Below, in pieces: positions 11,573 through 23,856 of a stretch of DNA of 64,000 nt (its first letter is position 1; every line of letters starts with the position of its first letter). The DNA is from Prunus persica (Eukaryota; Streptophyta; Magnoliopsida; Rosales; Rosaceae): the NCBI RefSeq assembly GCF_000346465.2, contig NC_034013.1, forward strand, positions 17,977,624 to 18,041,623. The letters are read 5' to 3'. Under the pieces are notes generated by a model. It was not told the DNA's origin and made no database searches. It saw only the letters and a program-made list of their open reading frames with translations. Made by a program: the position numbers and the translations under genes.

Positions 11573-14506
11573 ATTCTTTTTGCATATGGAATTTTTGTTG
11601 GTTTTCTGAGTGAGTGGAAGGCATGCATTAACTGTTACTATTACTTGTGACAGGAATAAAGCAGTTTCCCATGTGAAGATTAACATGGGCCAAATATATA
11701 TCAGCTATTAATAATTGCGGATCAAGTCATGGCGAAATATTACTACTTCATGATGATGATGATTATTATTATTTTATAATTTACGATGGAATTAAAGAAA
11801 TTTTGTTGATAAAACGAAGTACCTAATTATGACTCAAAGAATTACGTAGTAGGGTGTCCTGAATAAAATTAAAGGCGCCTCAAATCAAATAAAGATGTCC
11901 ACATTATTACTCAAGAAGATGAAGAAAAATCACATACGCGCACTCGGAAAGGATAAGTATTTTGAGGTATTTTTAAATTGATGAAATGAAAAGACTCATA
12001 ACGCCATTTCGGCTAAATCGTTAATACCACACCGATTAAACTAATTTGAAGCATTGAATGCCTTAAAATTTTCACCTTTTCAATGTAGTAGACTTGCCTC
12101 ATCTCACTTAATTAATTAGTTAAAATTAAGACATGGGCATATATAGGGCCTTGTAACTCTCGTTGTGTAGCAGTCGAGGACAGGTTTAAATATCGACATA
12201 TGGTGAATGCATTAAAGAGGAGAGGATTAGAAAAATGAAATAATCCTCTCAGGTAAACGATATCCGGGCCAGAGCAATGATTTGTTTAATTATTAATTAT
12301 ATATGTTAAGGAGAAACGGAAGCTTAATTAGTTGATTTGGCCTAGGTTTGTGAGATTGTTAGTATAATAATATTGTACTAGGCACTACTAGCTAGTGAAT
12401 GAGACCGTAGAGTGTGAAGAAGAAGAAGAAGAAGAAGAAGAAGAATAATAAGGAGGAGGAGGTGATGTGGGGATAACATCTCTAATATTAATAATACAGG
12501 CAAAATGGTAGACAAAGTTGTTGGAGGATTAGAAGGGAATATTTGGGAGGATGAAAAGGAATATAAGAAAGAAAGTATAACAAAGGTATGTGGAAATAGG
12601 GTTTACGATGACAACCATATGAAAGCAAACAAACAACACTTTAGAGGGTCCTCATATAATTTTCTTTAGGTCAATGGGTCCACCTAATTAATCAATATTT
12701 CTTGACTATTACACCCACCCCGAGTGCGAGTACTTCATTCAATTTATTTTTTATTTTTTATTTTATTTTTTTGCCATGCTACAGTACGAATATGGATCAC
12801 CCTGCTGCATTATTGCTATTTTAACTCTTCTACGATGCACCGACACGTGCCAACCATCACAAACACGTTTTTGCGAAGCGATTAAATGAAAAGGAATTAT
12901 TGAGAAAGCAGGTTGGGCGTACATGATGATAGGATATATACCATGCATATACCACAGAATTTTGTGTATTGTTACTGTCTGTTTGTATCTCTCCTTTTGC
13001 TTGTTTTATGCTGTTTGCTTGTAGCTTTCTTTTGCTTGGATACAATCCATAAACAATTGACAAGAGCTCGTGTGGTGCCTTGAGTAATTCTTAATTTGAA
13101 TCCTCATTAAACATTAAAGTTAATAATTAATTAATGATCTAATCATTTAGAGCTTTCTACATATATAATGTAGTCAGAAACAGAAACAGAAGCAGAAACC
13201 AACTAAGTACATGGTTTTGGTATTCTAATTAATATAAGCATCTTTTTCATACATGCTAACTAACATGCCTATCCACTTTCGTACCTTTACAATTAAGGTT
13301 TTATATATGGCCTTTTTCTGTGCATATATTATATTTTACATCAAATATGTATTAATAATGTATGTTAGTGTTAAGAATGATTGTGTACTTTTACCATGGC
13401 AGCAGAGAATGGTAAAAGGAAATTAACTCACCTAGATGGCATTGACAATGGAATAAAACAACATATACTGGTAATTTAACTCATGCGACATGCATGCAGT
13501 GGGTCAATGTAATTGTATTGTCAATTTCAATTGTGTAGCAGCAGGAGAGAGAGAGAGAGTTAGAAGGAGGGTATATATATAGCGAAGAGGGTGGGGGAAA
13601 AGGAATTATAGATTTGTCGCTATATCTCTCTCCTCTTTATTTTTTTTTTAAACCCGTCGTCTCCGGGGAAGGAGATGGAAAAAATAACACAAAATATATG
13701 TAAAAAGAAAGAAAATTTGCACAAAAAGCCCTTTGTTGCTGTTGCTGCTGTTTTGCGTGTATTGAGTGAGTGGATTGACTAGAAGAGAGAGAGAGAGAGA
13801 GAGAGAGACAGGCTTTGTTGGAGTGTCATTTTCCTATATATACTCTCGAGGCATTAGAAACTCAGACCCACATCATCTCTCCTTATTATTCCCAATATCC
13901 TCTCCTCTCCTCTCCCTCTCCACCATTTTCTTTTTCTATTATTAATTATTTGTTTTTATTTAGCAAAATACCACACACCTCTCTCTCTCTCTCCTTCTCT
14001 CCTTCTCTCCTTCTCTCCTGGTGAGGATGTCTGTTTCTTGAGGAAGAGAAAAGTCTTCCCTTTTTTTTTTTTCCATTTAGCCTTTGTTTCTTTGTTTCTT
14101 TGTTTCTTTACAGCACACTCTCTCACTTTCTTTCTCTCCCTTTCTTTTTTGTTCTCAGTTTTCATTTGAAGCATACTAAACCCTTGTTTTCTTTGTCATC
14201 CATGTTAGGGAGCAAAATCACCATCATGAGTAGTCTCTCATAATATTCTCTTTCTTTCTTGTTGTTATACATATATGTGTGTCTGTGTCTGTGTTTTTAT
14301 TTTTGAAGCAAACTGATGGATGAAATCAAAGAATACAATCACATACTGTATGTCGGTGAGTGTGTTGTTTAGGTTCTGAAATTTGTCAGTAGGAGAAGAA
14401 GTGGGTTATTGAGAGAGATAGCTGGAGCACTTTGTAGCTGTAGAGGCAGCTGCTGGGAATAAATAAAGACCTTCTTCTCTTTTTTTGTTTTAGTTTTTTT
14501 ACAAAA

Positions 14507-15629
14507 ATGCCTCATGAAAAAGGGATTTCAGAGGCTGCAGGCAGCTGCCGCTTATCTTTGAATCCGATTCCTGATCTTTCACTGCACATAAGCCCTCCAA
14601 ACGCAAACACAAACAAAAACGCAAACAGTGCTCCCTCCTCCATTTGCACTGACCAAAGCACAAACGAAGCACCTAATCATCACGAATCCGGCAGCTGCTT
14701 CGACATATGGTGCAGAGACATGGACGGCGATGGCCTGATTAACAAATCGCACAGTGACAGTTGTGTTAGAAGAGGCAGCTGCAGTCTAGTCGCAGCAGCT
14801 GATCATGACACTGAGCTCTCTCTTGCAAATCCCACAGCTTCGGAGGCTGAGAGCCGCTGGAGAAAAAACTATTTCAACACCCGGGGAGGCGGCGGAGAGG
14901 GTCGTCGTCATCATCTTCATCACCATGAAGAAGAAGAAGAAGCAAAGACCAGTATAAGTCATGGGTTTTCGATGCTGGATGTAGCGGAGAGGCTCAAACC
15001 CATCAAAGGAATTCCAGTTTACAACTGTCCTCCTACTAATTGCTCCTTTCCTCCAAACTTGGAGGACCAATCTCACTACTCAAGAGTGGACCGAGATCAG
15101 AGGGATGATTTTGATTCTAACAAGTTGCGCTTGTATCTGTCTAATTCCTTGAGGCCTGCTGCACCGGCTGCAAATTCATGTAGTGGTATGGGAATGGGAA
15201 TGGGAATGGGCTTTGAATCCGCCATGTCCCGGACGTTTAACGGGATGACCATGGACAGTCTAAGTCAACGACAACACTACTTTCCGTCGTATAACTTGAA
15301 TCATTTGCAGCAGCAGCAGCAGCAGCAATGCAGTGTTGGTGGTGTTAGTGGAGGTGCAAATTACAGTTATAATTATAATTCGGATTTGCCCTCTAATGGA
15401 TTCATCATGAGATCGAGATTTACGCCGACTAAGCTATCTCAGAATATCAACAAGAGGAACATGAGGGCGCCAAGAATGCGCTGGACTACTTCCCTCCATG
15501 CCCGTTTTGTTCACGCTGTCGAGCTCCTTGGCGGCCATGAAAGTCAGCCCCTCCCCTCCCCTCTCCTCTATCTAATTCATTTCATTCTCATTATATCATT
15601 ATTTCATTTAGTTGGAATTAAATTATATG

Positions 15630-15661
<32 letters not shown>

Positions 15662-18143
15662 GGTGTTGAAAACTTCTGTGGGAATTCTTCAACATTTTGT
15701 AAGTAGTCTTGTAATTAATTAATTGGTCATTTCGGTGTAGGGGCTACTCCAAAGTCAGTGTTGGAGCTCATGGATGTCAAGGATCTCACACTTGCTCATG
15801 TTAAGAGCCATTTGCAGGTACAACGCTAGCTAGCTACAGCTGAGGCTGGAGCTGATTGAATTTTTTTGTATATATTTTAAAATAAAACAGCACTTTAAAA
15901 ATCAATATCTTTGAATATGTATCGACCACATTGATCAGATTTCAGATTCAAATACCTAATTTCTCTCTTAATTTTTGTCTCTCTCTTTCTCTCTGTATGT
16001 CAATTTGTGTTTGACAACGTACTATACTGTGTGAGGGGGTGGGTGTGGTGAAGAAGGCAGCAGACTTGAGGCTTGAGACTTTGGGTAGGAAAGGGGCACA
16101 GTAGCCAAGGAAGGGAAGGGAAGGGAAGGGATAGAGAGGAGAGTACACTAGACTACTAGTACTAGTGATGAATTAATAATAAATAATAATATTATGCTTA
16201 CTGATGAGATGAATGAATGAATGAATGAAAGGAAATGGATGAATGAGATGAACAGTGGAGTCTGTTTCTGTTCCTTTTTTCTTTCTTGTGTTCTTGTGTT
16301 CTTGTGTTGTGTGTGTGATATTACTACCGATACATAGAGATACAGGACAACTTCTGCTTTTAGACTGAGAGAGAGAAAGAGAGACAAACAGAGAAAGAGA
16401 GAGAAAGTAGCCATCATTTCTCAATAATACAAAGCATTTACTGACCTTACCAAACATCAACCTCGTGGTTATTAAACTACTGAACAAAAATCCACAAAGC
16501 CAACCAGCAGCATCTGCATCTGATTTCTTTATTTTTTTTAATTTTTTTAATTTCTTGCTTTTGACTGACCCTTTCTTTCTTTCTATAATTATTTTAATTA
16601 GTTATTTTTCTCATATGATATATCCTTGTTTTTATATATATAATGATATATATATATATATATATATATCTCTTTCTCTTTTGCTTTTGCAGATGTACAG
16701 AACTGTAAAGAACACTGACAAACCTCTAGGTTCCTCAGGTAATAATTCCTATTGCTTAATCCCCAGCTGCTCTTGTTAATATCAGATTAATTATTACTTT
16801 GAATTTTCAAATTAAATTCCTTCCGTTTTGTGCGTCGGAACATACTGTTTGTACGAGAATAAAGAATTCAAATTGAGCACACACAAAAGACAATGTGTTT
16901 TCAATATCTTCTTTTCATTTACTTTTATTTTAGTTTTTGGGTGACCAGAAAGAAAAAGAAAAGCAAAAAAATCATGAATAATTTTGGTGGCTTAATTTAA
17001 TTATATATGTATATAGATGGATCTGGTGATGAAGATCTTTTGTCCACAACAACAACACATCATCATAATTCAAGTGCCTTACTTAACCAAAGAGGAGCCT
17101 CAAATTTAGAGCACGATATGGAACACCACCACCACCCTTCTTCTAACAATCTGTGGGGCAATTCTTCCAGGTATAATTATTTATTTATTTAACTCTCTCT
17201 CTCTCTCCCTCTCTCTAACTGGGTTCATCGATTTGTGTTATTATTGGTTGGTCGTACTTTTTCGAGTTTCCGTTGTCTTTCTTCTCCTATCATATATGTA
17301 TATATATGCATGGGTAGCTTTTCCTTGAGAAATCAGAATCCACGTCCTCCCTTTCTCTGATACTAAAAAGTGCTTCCTTTTACAGCTTTTGCTTTCCGTT
17401 TGTTTCCTTTTTTCTTTCTCTTCCTCCTGATTATCGATGTGGTGGCCTCGTTCTTGCATCACTTAACTTGCACATGTTAAAGAAAAAATAAAGTAAAAAT
17501 CTGGAAACTAATTCAGCATGGAAAGTTGAATGCAAAAGCACTATACGTACACATTTCCACTTTTCTTTTATTTTTTATTTGAAGAGATTGCTTGCTTCTC
17601 TCTAATTAGTAAGGAAATTAGGCACTTGGTGACCATATAACTTAATCCAATTAATTGCTTCTTCTTCTCTGACCTTGATATATTTTTATACTAAGACAGA
17701 CAGTCATTACTTAATCTAATTCAGTCATCCATTATCCCTGTTAGCTAGTTACCATGCATGCAACCACTCTTGAAATAAACCAACAGAGGAAAAAAAAACT
17801 GTTAATGCATTTTACCAAAAAGATCTTAACTATATCATAACTTCCGTTGAATGAAATCCCCTAATTGCTCTATCCTTTGTTTGTTCCAATATTGATGCAG
17901 GTATGATCTTCATTTGTGATGTGCATCAAGTCTGAATTCGTACGTAGAAGTTGATTAGGAATTTAGAACCTACACGCAGATCACTTTTGGAAGGAAAATT
18001 ACTACTTATAGTTTATGAAAAATGAACATTGCAGTAGAGGAGCATGGCTGCAAGCCGGTTCAATGGATCGAAATGGGCTTAGACCAGAAATGGTCTCTCA
18101 CCATTCAATTATTTCCAGAATCCAATTTAAGGTAGTGAGCTGA
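14507..18143 (+). CDS. KANADI-family GARP transcription factor (KAN1-like)
   Basis: Five exons: 14507-15542, 15741-15817, 16693-16738, 17017-17170 and 18035-18143. They total 1,422 nt, 473 residues. The N-terminus has the KANADI signature IPDLSLHISPP (21-31), followed by low-complexity His, Glu, Met-Gly and Gln runs and a GIPVYNCPP block. The GARP Myb-like DNA-binding domain spans about 319-380 (MRAPRMRWTTSLHARFVHAV, LLGGHER, ATPKSVLELMDVKDLTLAHV, KSHLQMYRTVK). The downstream SSDGSGDEDL matches the KAN1 branch. KANADIs are repressors that set abaxial identity in leaves and ovules. Exon 5 begins with SRGAWLQAGSMDRNGLRPE, as in KAN1 relatives, but stops without the LEFTLGRPDW motif expected at the KANADI C-terminus. 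Intron 2 ends beside an (AT)n run. Confidence 0.9.
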
Positions 18144-19988
18144 AATTAGATCCGATACTTGTTGCTTGCGTGAAACCTTTCATATAAGTTTTTCCTTAAA
18201 TTTTCATGGAATTGTCTTATGGATTTTAAGAAAGACATAGTCAAGGCTAGTGATACCTGATCAAGTGTGCAACTTTATGCAATATGTATGATCCTTTTGT
18301 ATGTCTATACATACACATGTATTGGTAAATTGAGTAGATCATCATGATCAAGTGTACAACTTTATGCACTATTATGATCCTCTCTATCAATTGTACGTGT
18401 CACGTCCATGTCAAGACGCAAGGGTTTAGGCTCAACTTTTGCAGGGAAGCGATTTTGCACAATCAAAAAGTTTTATAGACCTGAAAAATCCAAGCTTGGA
18501 GTTCACCGGTTTGGCACAGCAAGGAACATGAGTAAATTATCAAGTTAGGCCGAAATGCCTCATCGCTAGTGAGTCCTATATAAAGAAAAAAGAACACATG
18601 GCCGCAAAAATATTAATTAGTTCCATGCATGTCTGTGTGTATTCTCTTTAATTTGGGACAAAGTTGCTGTTGATGGTGATGTGTGATGTTTTGCCATTGC
18701 GTACAAGTCATGGATGAATCAAAAGTTAAAAGTAGAGAGAAAAAGAAGAAAGAAAGATGGAATCAGTAGTTTTAGTGGAGCATTATCTGCTGGTTTATAT
18801 TCTCTCTTTTCCTCTCTCCCTCTTTCCCTCAATTACATTTTCCCAAACAACCTTTTTTTTCTTTCCATAATCTATTTTTAATGTGGGATCGTCTTTAAGT
18901 GACTAGCGTGTGAAAGCTTGACTTTGTAATCTAGCTTTCTTTGTGTCTTTATGTAGTACGTTCATTTGTTTTGTTAGATTTGGAGCCTGATTTGCCTCCC
19001 AAAAAAAGCTAAAAAGCACTGCCTGTTGATTCTTGATTAGGTGGGGAATATTTACATAACATATATGAGCTTACTTTAACAAGCAAACCCACATGCATAT
19101 CTACTTATCAAGGACCATTAATTTGTTCATGCATGCATTATTATACAACTTGTGCTCCTTAACCAAATCTTATTTATATTTCAGCTGTAATTGGTTAATT
19201 ACTTATATAATCTACTTTTAATTAGCTCTTGATTGATTCTACTTCGCCCGATACCGTACGTGACTGAGACGATTTTAATTATTTGGTGGATTAAAATATG
19301 ATTAGTTCTTACAACTAGCTAGGTGAATATTACCGTATATACTTTAAACCCCAAAACTTATATTTCAATCATACACTTCAAGAGGGAGGAAATTCCAAAA
19401 CATATTAGACCCAAGGAGCCACTAGCAGCCATGTCTTTAACCTAATTAACTTGACAGAACAAGAATTAAGACATATATATTCAAATGGACCTATACAAGT
19501 GATGTTGGAAGAGGAAGAGGGATACAACCTTGGGCCTGGGGGCAGCGTTGGGTTTGGGCATTCAACTAGAATGAATTAGGTTCGGTAGTCTTCAAGTCTT
19601 GCAGGAAGCCGGCAGTGGGCGGCCCGATCTCAAGAGGCCGACCCAACTCTACCTGACCAAATAGTAGACAGTTTACAGGTGTCAACAGCTGACTGACTCA
19701 GCCCAGACCCTTTCTCCTCAAAGGTCGCCACGTAGCACCGGAAAACGTAAGCAATTGCGCACCAGTCCGTCTCCACGTGATTGTATGACCATTTCAAACC
19801 AGACAAAACCCCCACGTTGCCGCATATCCAACACGTGTCCGTCTCCTATCGAGACAGGTGTCACATACACATTGTATACAACTATACATTATTCTGGAGT
19901 GACACGTGTCGCAATGAGAAAACCCCGGTAGAAGATTGGGTAGGAACGCCAATTGCTGACGGTCTTATCCTATGCTTCTCTGCTCCAG
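18144..19988. other. Spacer between KANADI and the MULE
   Basis: No gene is seen at 18144-19450. From about 19480 the sequence becomes GC-richer and regulatory in look, with three G-boxes. The end of this segment is the left flank of the large transposon. No convincing open frame is present. Confidence 0.55.
19774..19908 (+). promoter_or_regulatory. Cluster of three CACGTG G-box/ABRE elements
   Basis: CACGTG occurs at 19774-19779, 19832-19837 (ACACGTGTCC) and 19903-19908 (GACACGTGTC) within 135 bp; a further CCACGT lies at 19811-19816. ACACGTGTC is a textbook ABRE/G-box for bZIP and bHLH factors. The cluster lies 81 bp left of the MULE's left-hand target duplication. It may have been the distal promoter of the lipase-like gene now on the other side of the element. 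Confidence 0.6.
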
Positions 19989-19997
19989 TCAAATAAA
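19989..19997. repeat. Left target-site duplication of the MULE
   Basis: TCAAATAAA, repeated exactly at 36526-36534. Nine base pairs is the standard duplication length for Mutator elements. Both copies stand at the same distance (7 bp) from the clearly matching part of the inverted repeats. Confidence 0.7.
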
Positions 19998-20035
19998 GGA
20001 AAATTCTGTGGTGCATCAGCTGTACCGGTACAGCC
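19998..20035 (+). repeat. Left terminal inverted repeat of the MULE
   Basis: Matches 36525-36488 in inverted orientation. It contains the self-complementary core CTGTACCGGTACAG. Confidence 0.72.
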
Positions 20036-21009
20036 GGCTATCCAACGGTTGAGGTTTCATGTTAAAAAAGGATGGCTGAGATTGAATGACTTAATGACCT
20101 GCTCAGCCTTTGTGATTCAGCATGTGAGTGGCATGTGAGGAAAGAGAAAGGCAGGTTTGGAGGAGAAGAAGATGCGCCCAGTCCGCTCCATTCTGGTTTC
20201 CCAAATCGAACACAACATAGGGAACTAGAGGACTCTGTGAGACCCGATTTCATGTCTGAGTTCGTCTATGGATACTGAGTTTTCGGAGCAGTAGAGACTC
20301 GGGCTCACTTGGCCTTTAATCTGAAGTGAAGGGGGGCTTACAGAAGTCACAGCAGCAGAGGAAACTGTACATGAAGCCCATCCAATCCGTAGCGCCTCCA
20401 GGAGCTGTTGTCTGTGCTTGCCCAAATCCAATCCTTAGCAACTCCAGTCTGGGCTTGGGCAAAACGCATCTGCAAGAAGGTAATGGTAATAGAATTGAGG
20501 TCCTCAACTCTTCTCTGTAGTTGCCCAAAACTGATATGCAGATACCAAATTGATGGTGGGTCCAACCTCCATGATGAAATGGTCACCAAAGTGGAGGGAT
20601 TTAAGTAATTTAGTATGGGCAGTTGGCATTGTCTGATATATAATTAAAATTTTGCAGGGGAATGGATTTGTAATAATAACGTGGTTGTAAAGATTTTGAA
20701 GATCCTTGGCTGTTAAGGACGAAATTTGAGGTGGTGGCAAAAGGAAGTGAAAGGAGGAGGCTTTGAAAGTATGGAAACATCAAGTAAGATTTGAAAGAAC
20801 CCTATTTTCTGGTTTAGGACTTGAATGTATTTTGGGTACTGAGTTGATGCAATTGCATGTTTTGGTTGCGAAACAGTTATACGTGGTGCAATTATTGACC
20901 TTAGGATGTGCAATAGCATGACATTATTCATTTGAGTTTTTTTTAAAGAGAAAGTATGTTACCACATAGAGTATAATGTAATTTAAGTTTGAAATTATGT
21001 TTCTCAGGC
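20036..21009 (+). other. Presumed promoter and 5' leader of the transposase gene
   Basis: No coding frame continues into the transposase. A good splice acceptor, TTTCTCAG, ends at 21007, two bases before the ATG, so a 5' leader intron is likely. In-frame codons upstream of the ATG lack another ATG. Confidence 0.5.
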
Positions 21010-23478
21010 ATGGAGAGGTCTGGTAAGATGGACAGGGGTGGAGAGACATCAAAGGGTGGTTGTAGTGATTCAGGGTATTTGGGTGGTTGTGAAAGGTCAA
21101 GTCACAGGGCACCGGCAACAGAGAGTGGGCATATGTCGGTCGAACATATGGTTAGTGAAAGTAGTGATGATAATGTTGTTGACATTATTGCACCGAGGAA
21201 AGAAGATGTTATGGGGAAAGAGTTTAAAACGATAGAATTAGCGGAAGAATATTATATGAGTTATGCAAAGGGCATTGGATTTAGTGTGAGAAAAGACAAA
21301 TTGGTTAGAAATTCGGAAGGGAAAGTATGCAGGAGACGGTGGTGTTGTTCTAAAGAAGGTTTGAGAAATGAGAAGTTTAATGAGCGATCAGATAGGATTC
21401 GACCACCGAAGCCAATTACAAGAGAGAATTGTTCTGCCCATTTTTGGGTGGGTTATGAGAAGAAAAGTGATGTTTACGTTGTTACGAATTTTGAACCACA
21501 TCACAATCACCAACTAGTTACTCCACTTGAATCGCCATATCTCCGATGTAATCGGGTCGTTCGAAGTTCTGATTTAGCACAAGCAGTGGGAATGCGAAGA
21601 GCATTGTTTAGAACATGTCAAACATATGAGTATATGGTCGACCAATGTGGTGGGTATTTAAATGTTGGTTTTCAAATAAAGGATCTGTACAATAAGTTGG
21701 ATGCATCACGCAGGGAAATTTTGCTCGACGGTGACACAGAAGCTGCACTCTCTTACTTGAAAGCGAAAGGAGCAATGGATCCAGAATTCTTTTGTAAGTT
21801 CAGTGTTGACGAGGAAAATAGGCTTCGTAATTTGTTTTGGAGGGACTCCACTTCACTGTTGGATTACATTGCCTATGGCGATGTCCTCATATTTGACAGC
21901 ACGTACAAAACAAATGTTTATGACAAGCCCCTAGTGTTGTTTGTCGGTTCGAACAACTACCGTTCGACTGTAATGTTTGGTTGCGCATTATTGCAGGACG
22001 AGACATTTGAAACTTACAAGTGGTTATTGGAAACATTCATGGCATCCATGAAAGATAAGAAGCCAATATCAATATTGACGGATGGCGATGAGGCGATGCG
22101 TAAAGCTATTGATGATGTGTTTCCCATGTCTAACCATCGGTTGTGCTCATGGCATGTGTCAAGGAATGCGCAAAGTAACTTGAAGGATGATGAATTGCTT
22201 AGAAATTTTCAGGCATGTCTTTGGGAACCATTTGCATTGGACGAGTTTGAGAAGAAATGGGAGGTTCTGAGGGAAAGAGTGAGTACTCCGAAACAAAAAG
22301 AATGGTTGGAAATGATGTATGCAAAAAGAGACGCATGGGCTGAATCATGTCTGAGAGGACAGTTTTTCGGTGGTATGTGCACCACTCAACGCGTGGAGTC
22401 CATGAACAAGTATGTTAAAGATTACTTGAGGAAAGGCGTGAAGTTGTTTGAATGTATTCCAGCAATTGATAGGGCTATATTACGTCTTAGGAATACCACG
22501 GCGAAGGAAGGTTTCAATGCAAAGTACTCAACACCAGTCCTTAAAACCGGATTGACAAAACTCGAGCAACAAGCTTCTCTGATTTACACGCATAGGTGTT
22601 TTGTATTGGTACGTCATGAGATCGAAGCTTGTTCAGCACTCACCCATGATAATGTGATGCATAATTTTGGAGGTCGTGTATACGTATTGTCAAAATATGA
22701 TGAACCGCATAATAATTGGACTTGTATTTACCACGGTGGGGAAAATATGCGGATAGAGTGTGGATGCCGGAAATATGAAAGTGAAGGAATCCCGTGTTGC
22801 CACCTTTTTTATGTAATGAAGTGCGAGCACCTTACGGAAATTCCTCCCGCACTCATAATGAAGAGATGGACAAAGAATGGCCAAACTGATACATGTAGGG
22901 AATTTATCGGCAAAGGCGAAGACACTACCAACGAAGTTGTACAAATGGCGAGGTATGGACATTTAAGTGCTATGTCAAACAAAGTTTGTTTTTTTGCATC
23001 GAAGAGTGCAGATGGTTATGCCATGTTGACGAATGAGTTTAGTAGATGGGAGGGAATTTGTGAAGGCTTACGGCAAAAGGAAGAACAGACAAGTCTGAAA
23101 TTGGGTAGTGGTGAGCAATGTCCTCCAAATATTGTGAAAGATCCAAATATCGTTAGGACAAAAGGCACTCAAGCAAGGCAGGGTGGAATGCGCAAGCGTC
23201 GACAATGTCATTTGTGTCGCGGATATGGACATACAAAGCGTAATTGCTCTCAAAGAAATTTGCATCCAAGTAGACATGCAGGTGTGAATATCCCATCAGG
23301 TAGTGAAGGATATCAGTATACTTCTGATATCCGGCCGTTCCCGGACATTAGCTACAGTTATCCTAGTCAAATGGTTTCTCAATGCCATGGGAACTATGTG
23401 GTTGATTTGCCTGGTTCTGATAGTTTTTCTACTGCAGACCCAACCGGTTCTACCCCCAACAGTGATGCTGCAATTTAA
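21010..23478 (+). CDS. FAR1/MURA-type MULE transposase (FAR1-related sequence)
   Basis: Single-exon frame of 822 residues from the ATG at 21010 (an upstream in-frame TTG at 20989 is not a plausible start). Domains in order: a FAR1 DNA-binding region at about 60-165 (EEYYMSYAKGIGFSVRKDK, CRRRWCCSKEG); a MULE transposase core with catalytic acids D296 (IFDSTYKT), D358 (ILTDGDEA) and E463 (TTQRVESMN), plus the CSWH motif; a SWIM zinc finger at about 584-600 (CGCRKYESEGIPCCH); and a CCHC zinc knuckle with C733, C736, H741 and C746. FAR1/FHY3 light-signalling factors derive from such transposases. Here, position between MULE ends and the full catalytic set favour a transposase over a host regulator. 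No stop or frameshift interrupts it. Its 3' end, including the stop codon, is duplicated downstream. Confidence 0.88.
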   Translation: MERSGKMDRGGETSKGGCSDSGYLGGCERSSHRAPATESGHMSVEHMVSESSDDNVVDIIAPRKEDVMGKEFKTIELAEEYYMSYAKGIGFSVRKDKLVRNSEGKVCRRRWCCSKEGLRNEKFNERSDRIRPPKPITRENCSAHFWVGYEKKSDVYVVTNFEPHHNHQLVTPLESPYLRCNRVVRSSDLAQAVGMRRALFRTCQTYEYMVDQCGGYLNVGFQIKDLYNKLDASRREILLDGDTEAALSYLKAKGAMDPEFFCKFSVDEENRLRNLFWRDSTSLLDYIAYGDVLIFDSTYKTNVYDKPLVLFVGSNNYRSTVMFGCALLQDETFETYKWLLETFMASMKDKKPISILTDGDEAMRKAIDDVFPMSNHRLCSWHVSRNAQSNLKDDELLRNFQACLWEPFALDEFEKKWEVLRERVSTPKQKEWLEMMYAKRDAWAESCLRGQFFGGMCTTQRVESMNKYVKDYLRKGVKLFECIPAIDRAILRLRNTTAKEGFNAKYSTPVLKTGLTKLEQQASLIYTHRCFVLVRHEIEACSALTHDNVMHNFGGRVYVLSKYDEPHNNWTCIYHGGENMRIECGCRKYESEGIPCCHLFYVMKCEHLTEIPPALIMKRWTKNGQTDTCREFIGKGEDTTNEVVQMARYGHLSAMSNKVCFFASKSADGYAMLTNEFSRWEGICEGLRQKEEQTSLKLGSGEQCPPNIVKDPNIVRTKGTQARQGGMRKRRQCHLCRGYGHTKRNCSQRNLHPSRHAGVNIPSGSEGYQYTSDIRPFPDISYSYPSQMVSQCHGNYVVDLPGSDSFSTADPTGSTPNSDAAI

Positions 23479-23856
23479 GGCTGTCTGTGCGCAAACCCCT
23501 AATTGTTCTGAAAAATGAATGAGACTATTTTGTACAGGCCTAATTACACCTGTTTGTTTAACTCTAAATCGACGGTCGAAGTCAACCGAAATACGGAGCA
23601 TGAGAAACGGTAATGGCCAATAAGGCGCTGTTCATATTTGTTCAGTTTGCACACAGGGGGTACGTATTTGCATGTAACACATGCAATTGCATGATGATGC
23701 TGCAATTTAAGGGTTTCTGTGCGCAAACCCCTAATTGTTCGGAAAAATGAATGAGACTATTTTGTACAGGCCTAATTACACCTGTTTGTTTAACTCTAAA
23801 TCGAAGGTCGAAATGAACCGAAATACGGAGCATCAGAAACGGTAATGGGCAATAAG
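23464..23856 (+). repeat. 161-bp direct duplication spanning the transposase stop codon
   Basis: 23464-23624 and 23696-23856 align without gaps with about eight differences in 161 bp. They are separated by 71 bp. Copy 1 includes the last codons and stop of the transposase; copy 2 repeats GATGCTGCAATTTAAGG in the non-coding tail. A shorter, more decayed third trace (ATGAGAAACAGTGAGGGGCA) lies at about 24009. Confidence 0.85.

Larger units (their letters stand above)
6829..14506. other. Long spacer between RPB4 and KANADI
   Basis: This 7.7-kb AT-rich stretch has no open frame I can assign to a protein, no tRNA or rRNA, and no familiar miRNA core sequence. It holds many microsatellites: (GA)n at 9420-9440 and 9661-9689, a (GA)n of about 40 bp at 11530-11570, (GAA)n at 12417-12446, and (GA)n at 13546-13558 and 13786-13807. 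It also holds a small inverted-repeat element at 10191-10301. The last 700 bp (13800-14506) is strongly CT-rich and is probably the KANADI promoter and 5' leader. The large size is in keeping with extensive cis-regulation of a patterning gene, but that is inference. Confidence 0.55.

Noticed and set aside
6829..14506. A conserved miRNA gene in the long spacer
   Set aside because: I looked for the cores of the common plant families (for example miR156, 160, 164, 166, 172, 319, 396) and found none.
17901..17920. Alternative last KANADI exon after the acceptor at 17900
   Set aside because: It would add only YDLHL before a stop, whereas the acceptor at 18034 continues with a KAN1-like block (SRGAWLQAGSMDRNGLRPE) in frame.
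20989..21009. A seven-residue longer N-terminus of the transposase
   Set aside because: It would start at TTG; the sequence ends in a good splice acceptor two bases before the ATG at 21010.
21010..23478. Reading the FAR1-related gene as a host light-signalling factor
   Set aside because: It lies between matched inverted ends with a 9-bp target duplication, keeps all catalytic residues and has a MURA-like zinc knuckle. A host role is not excluded but is less likely.
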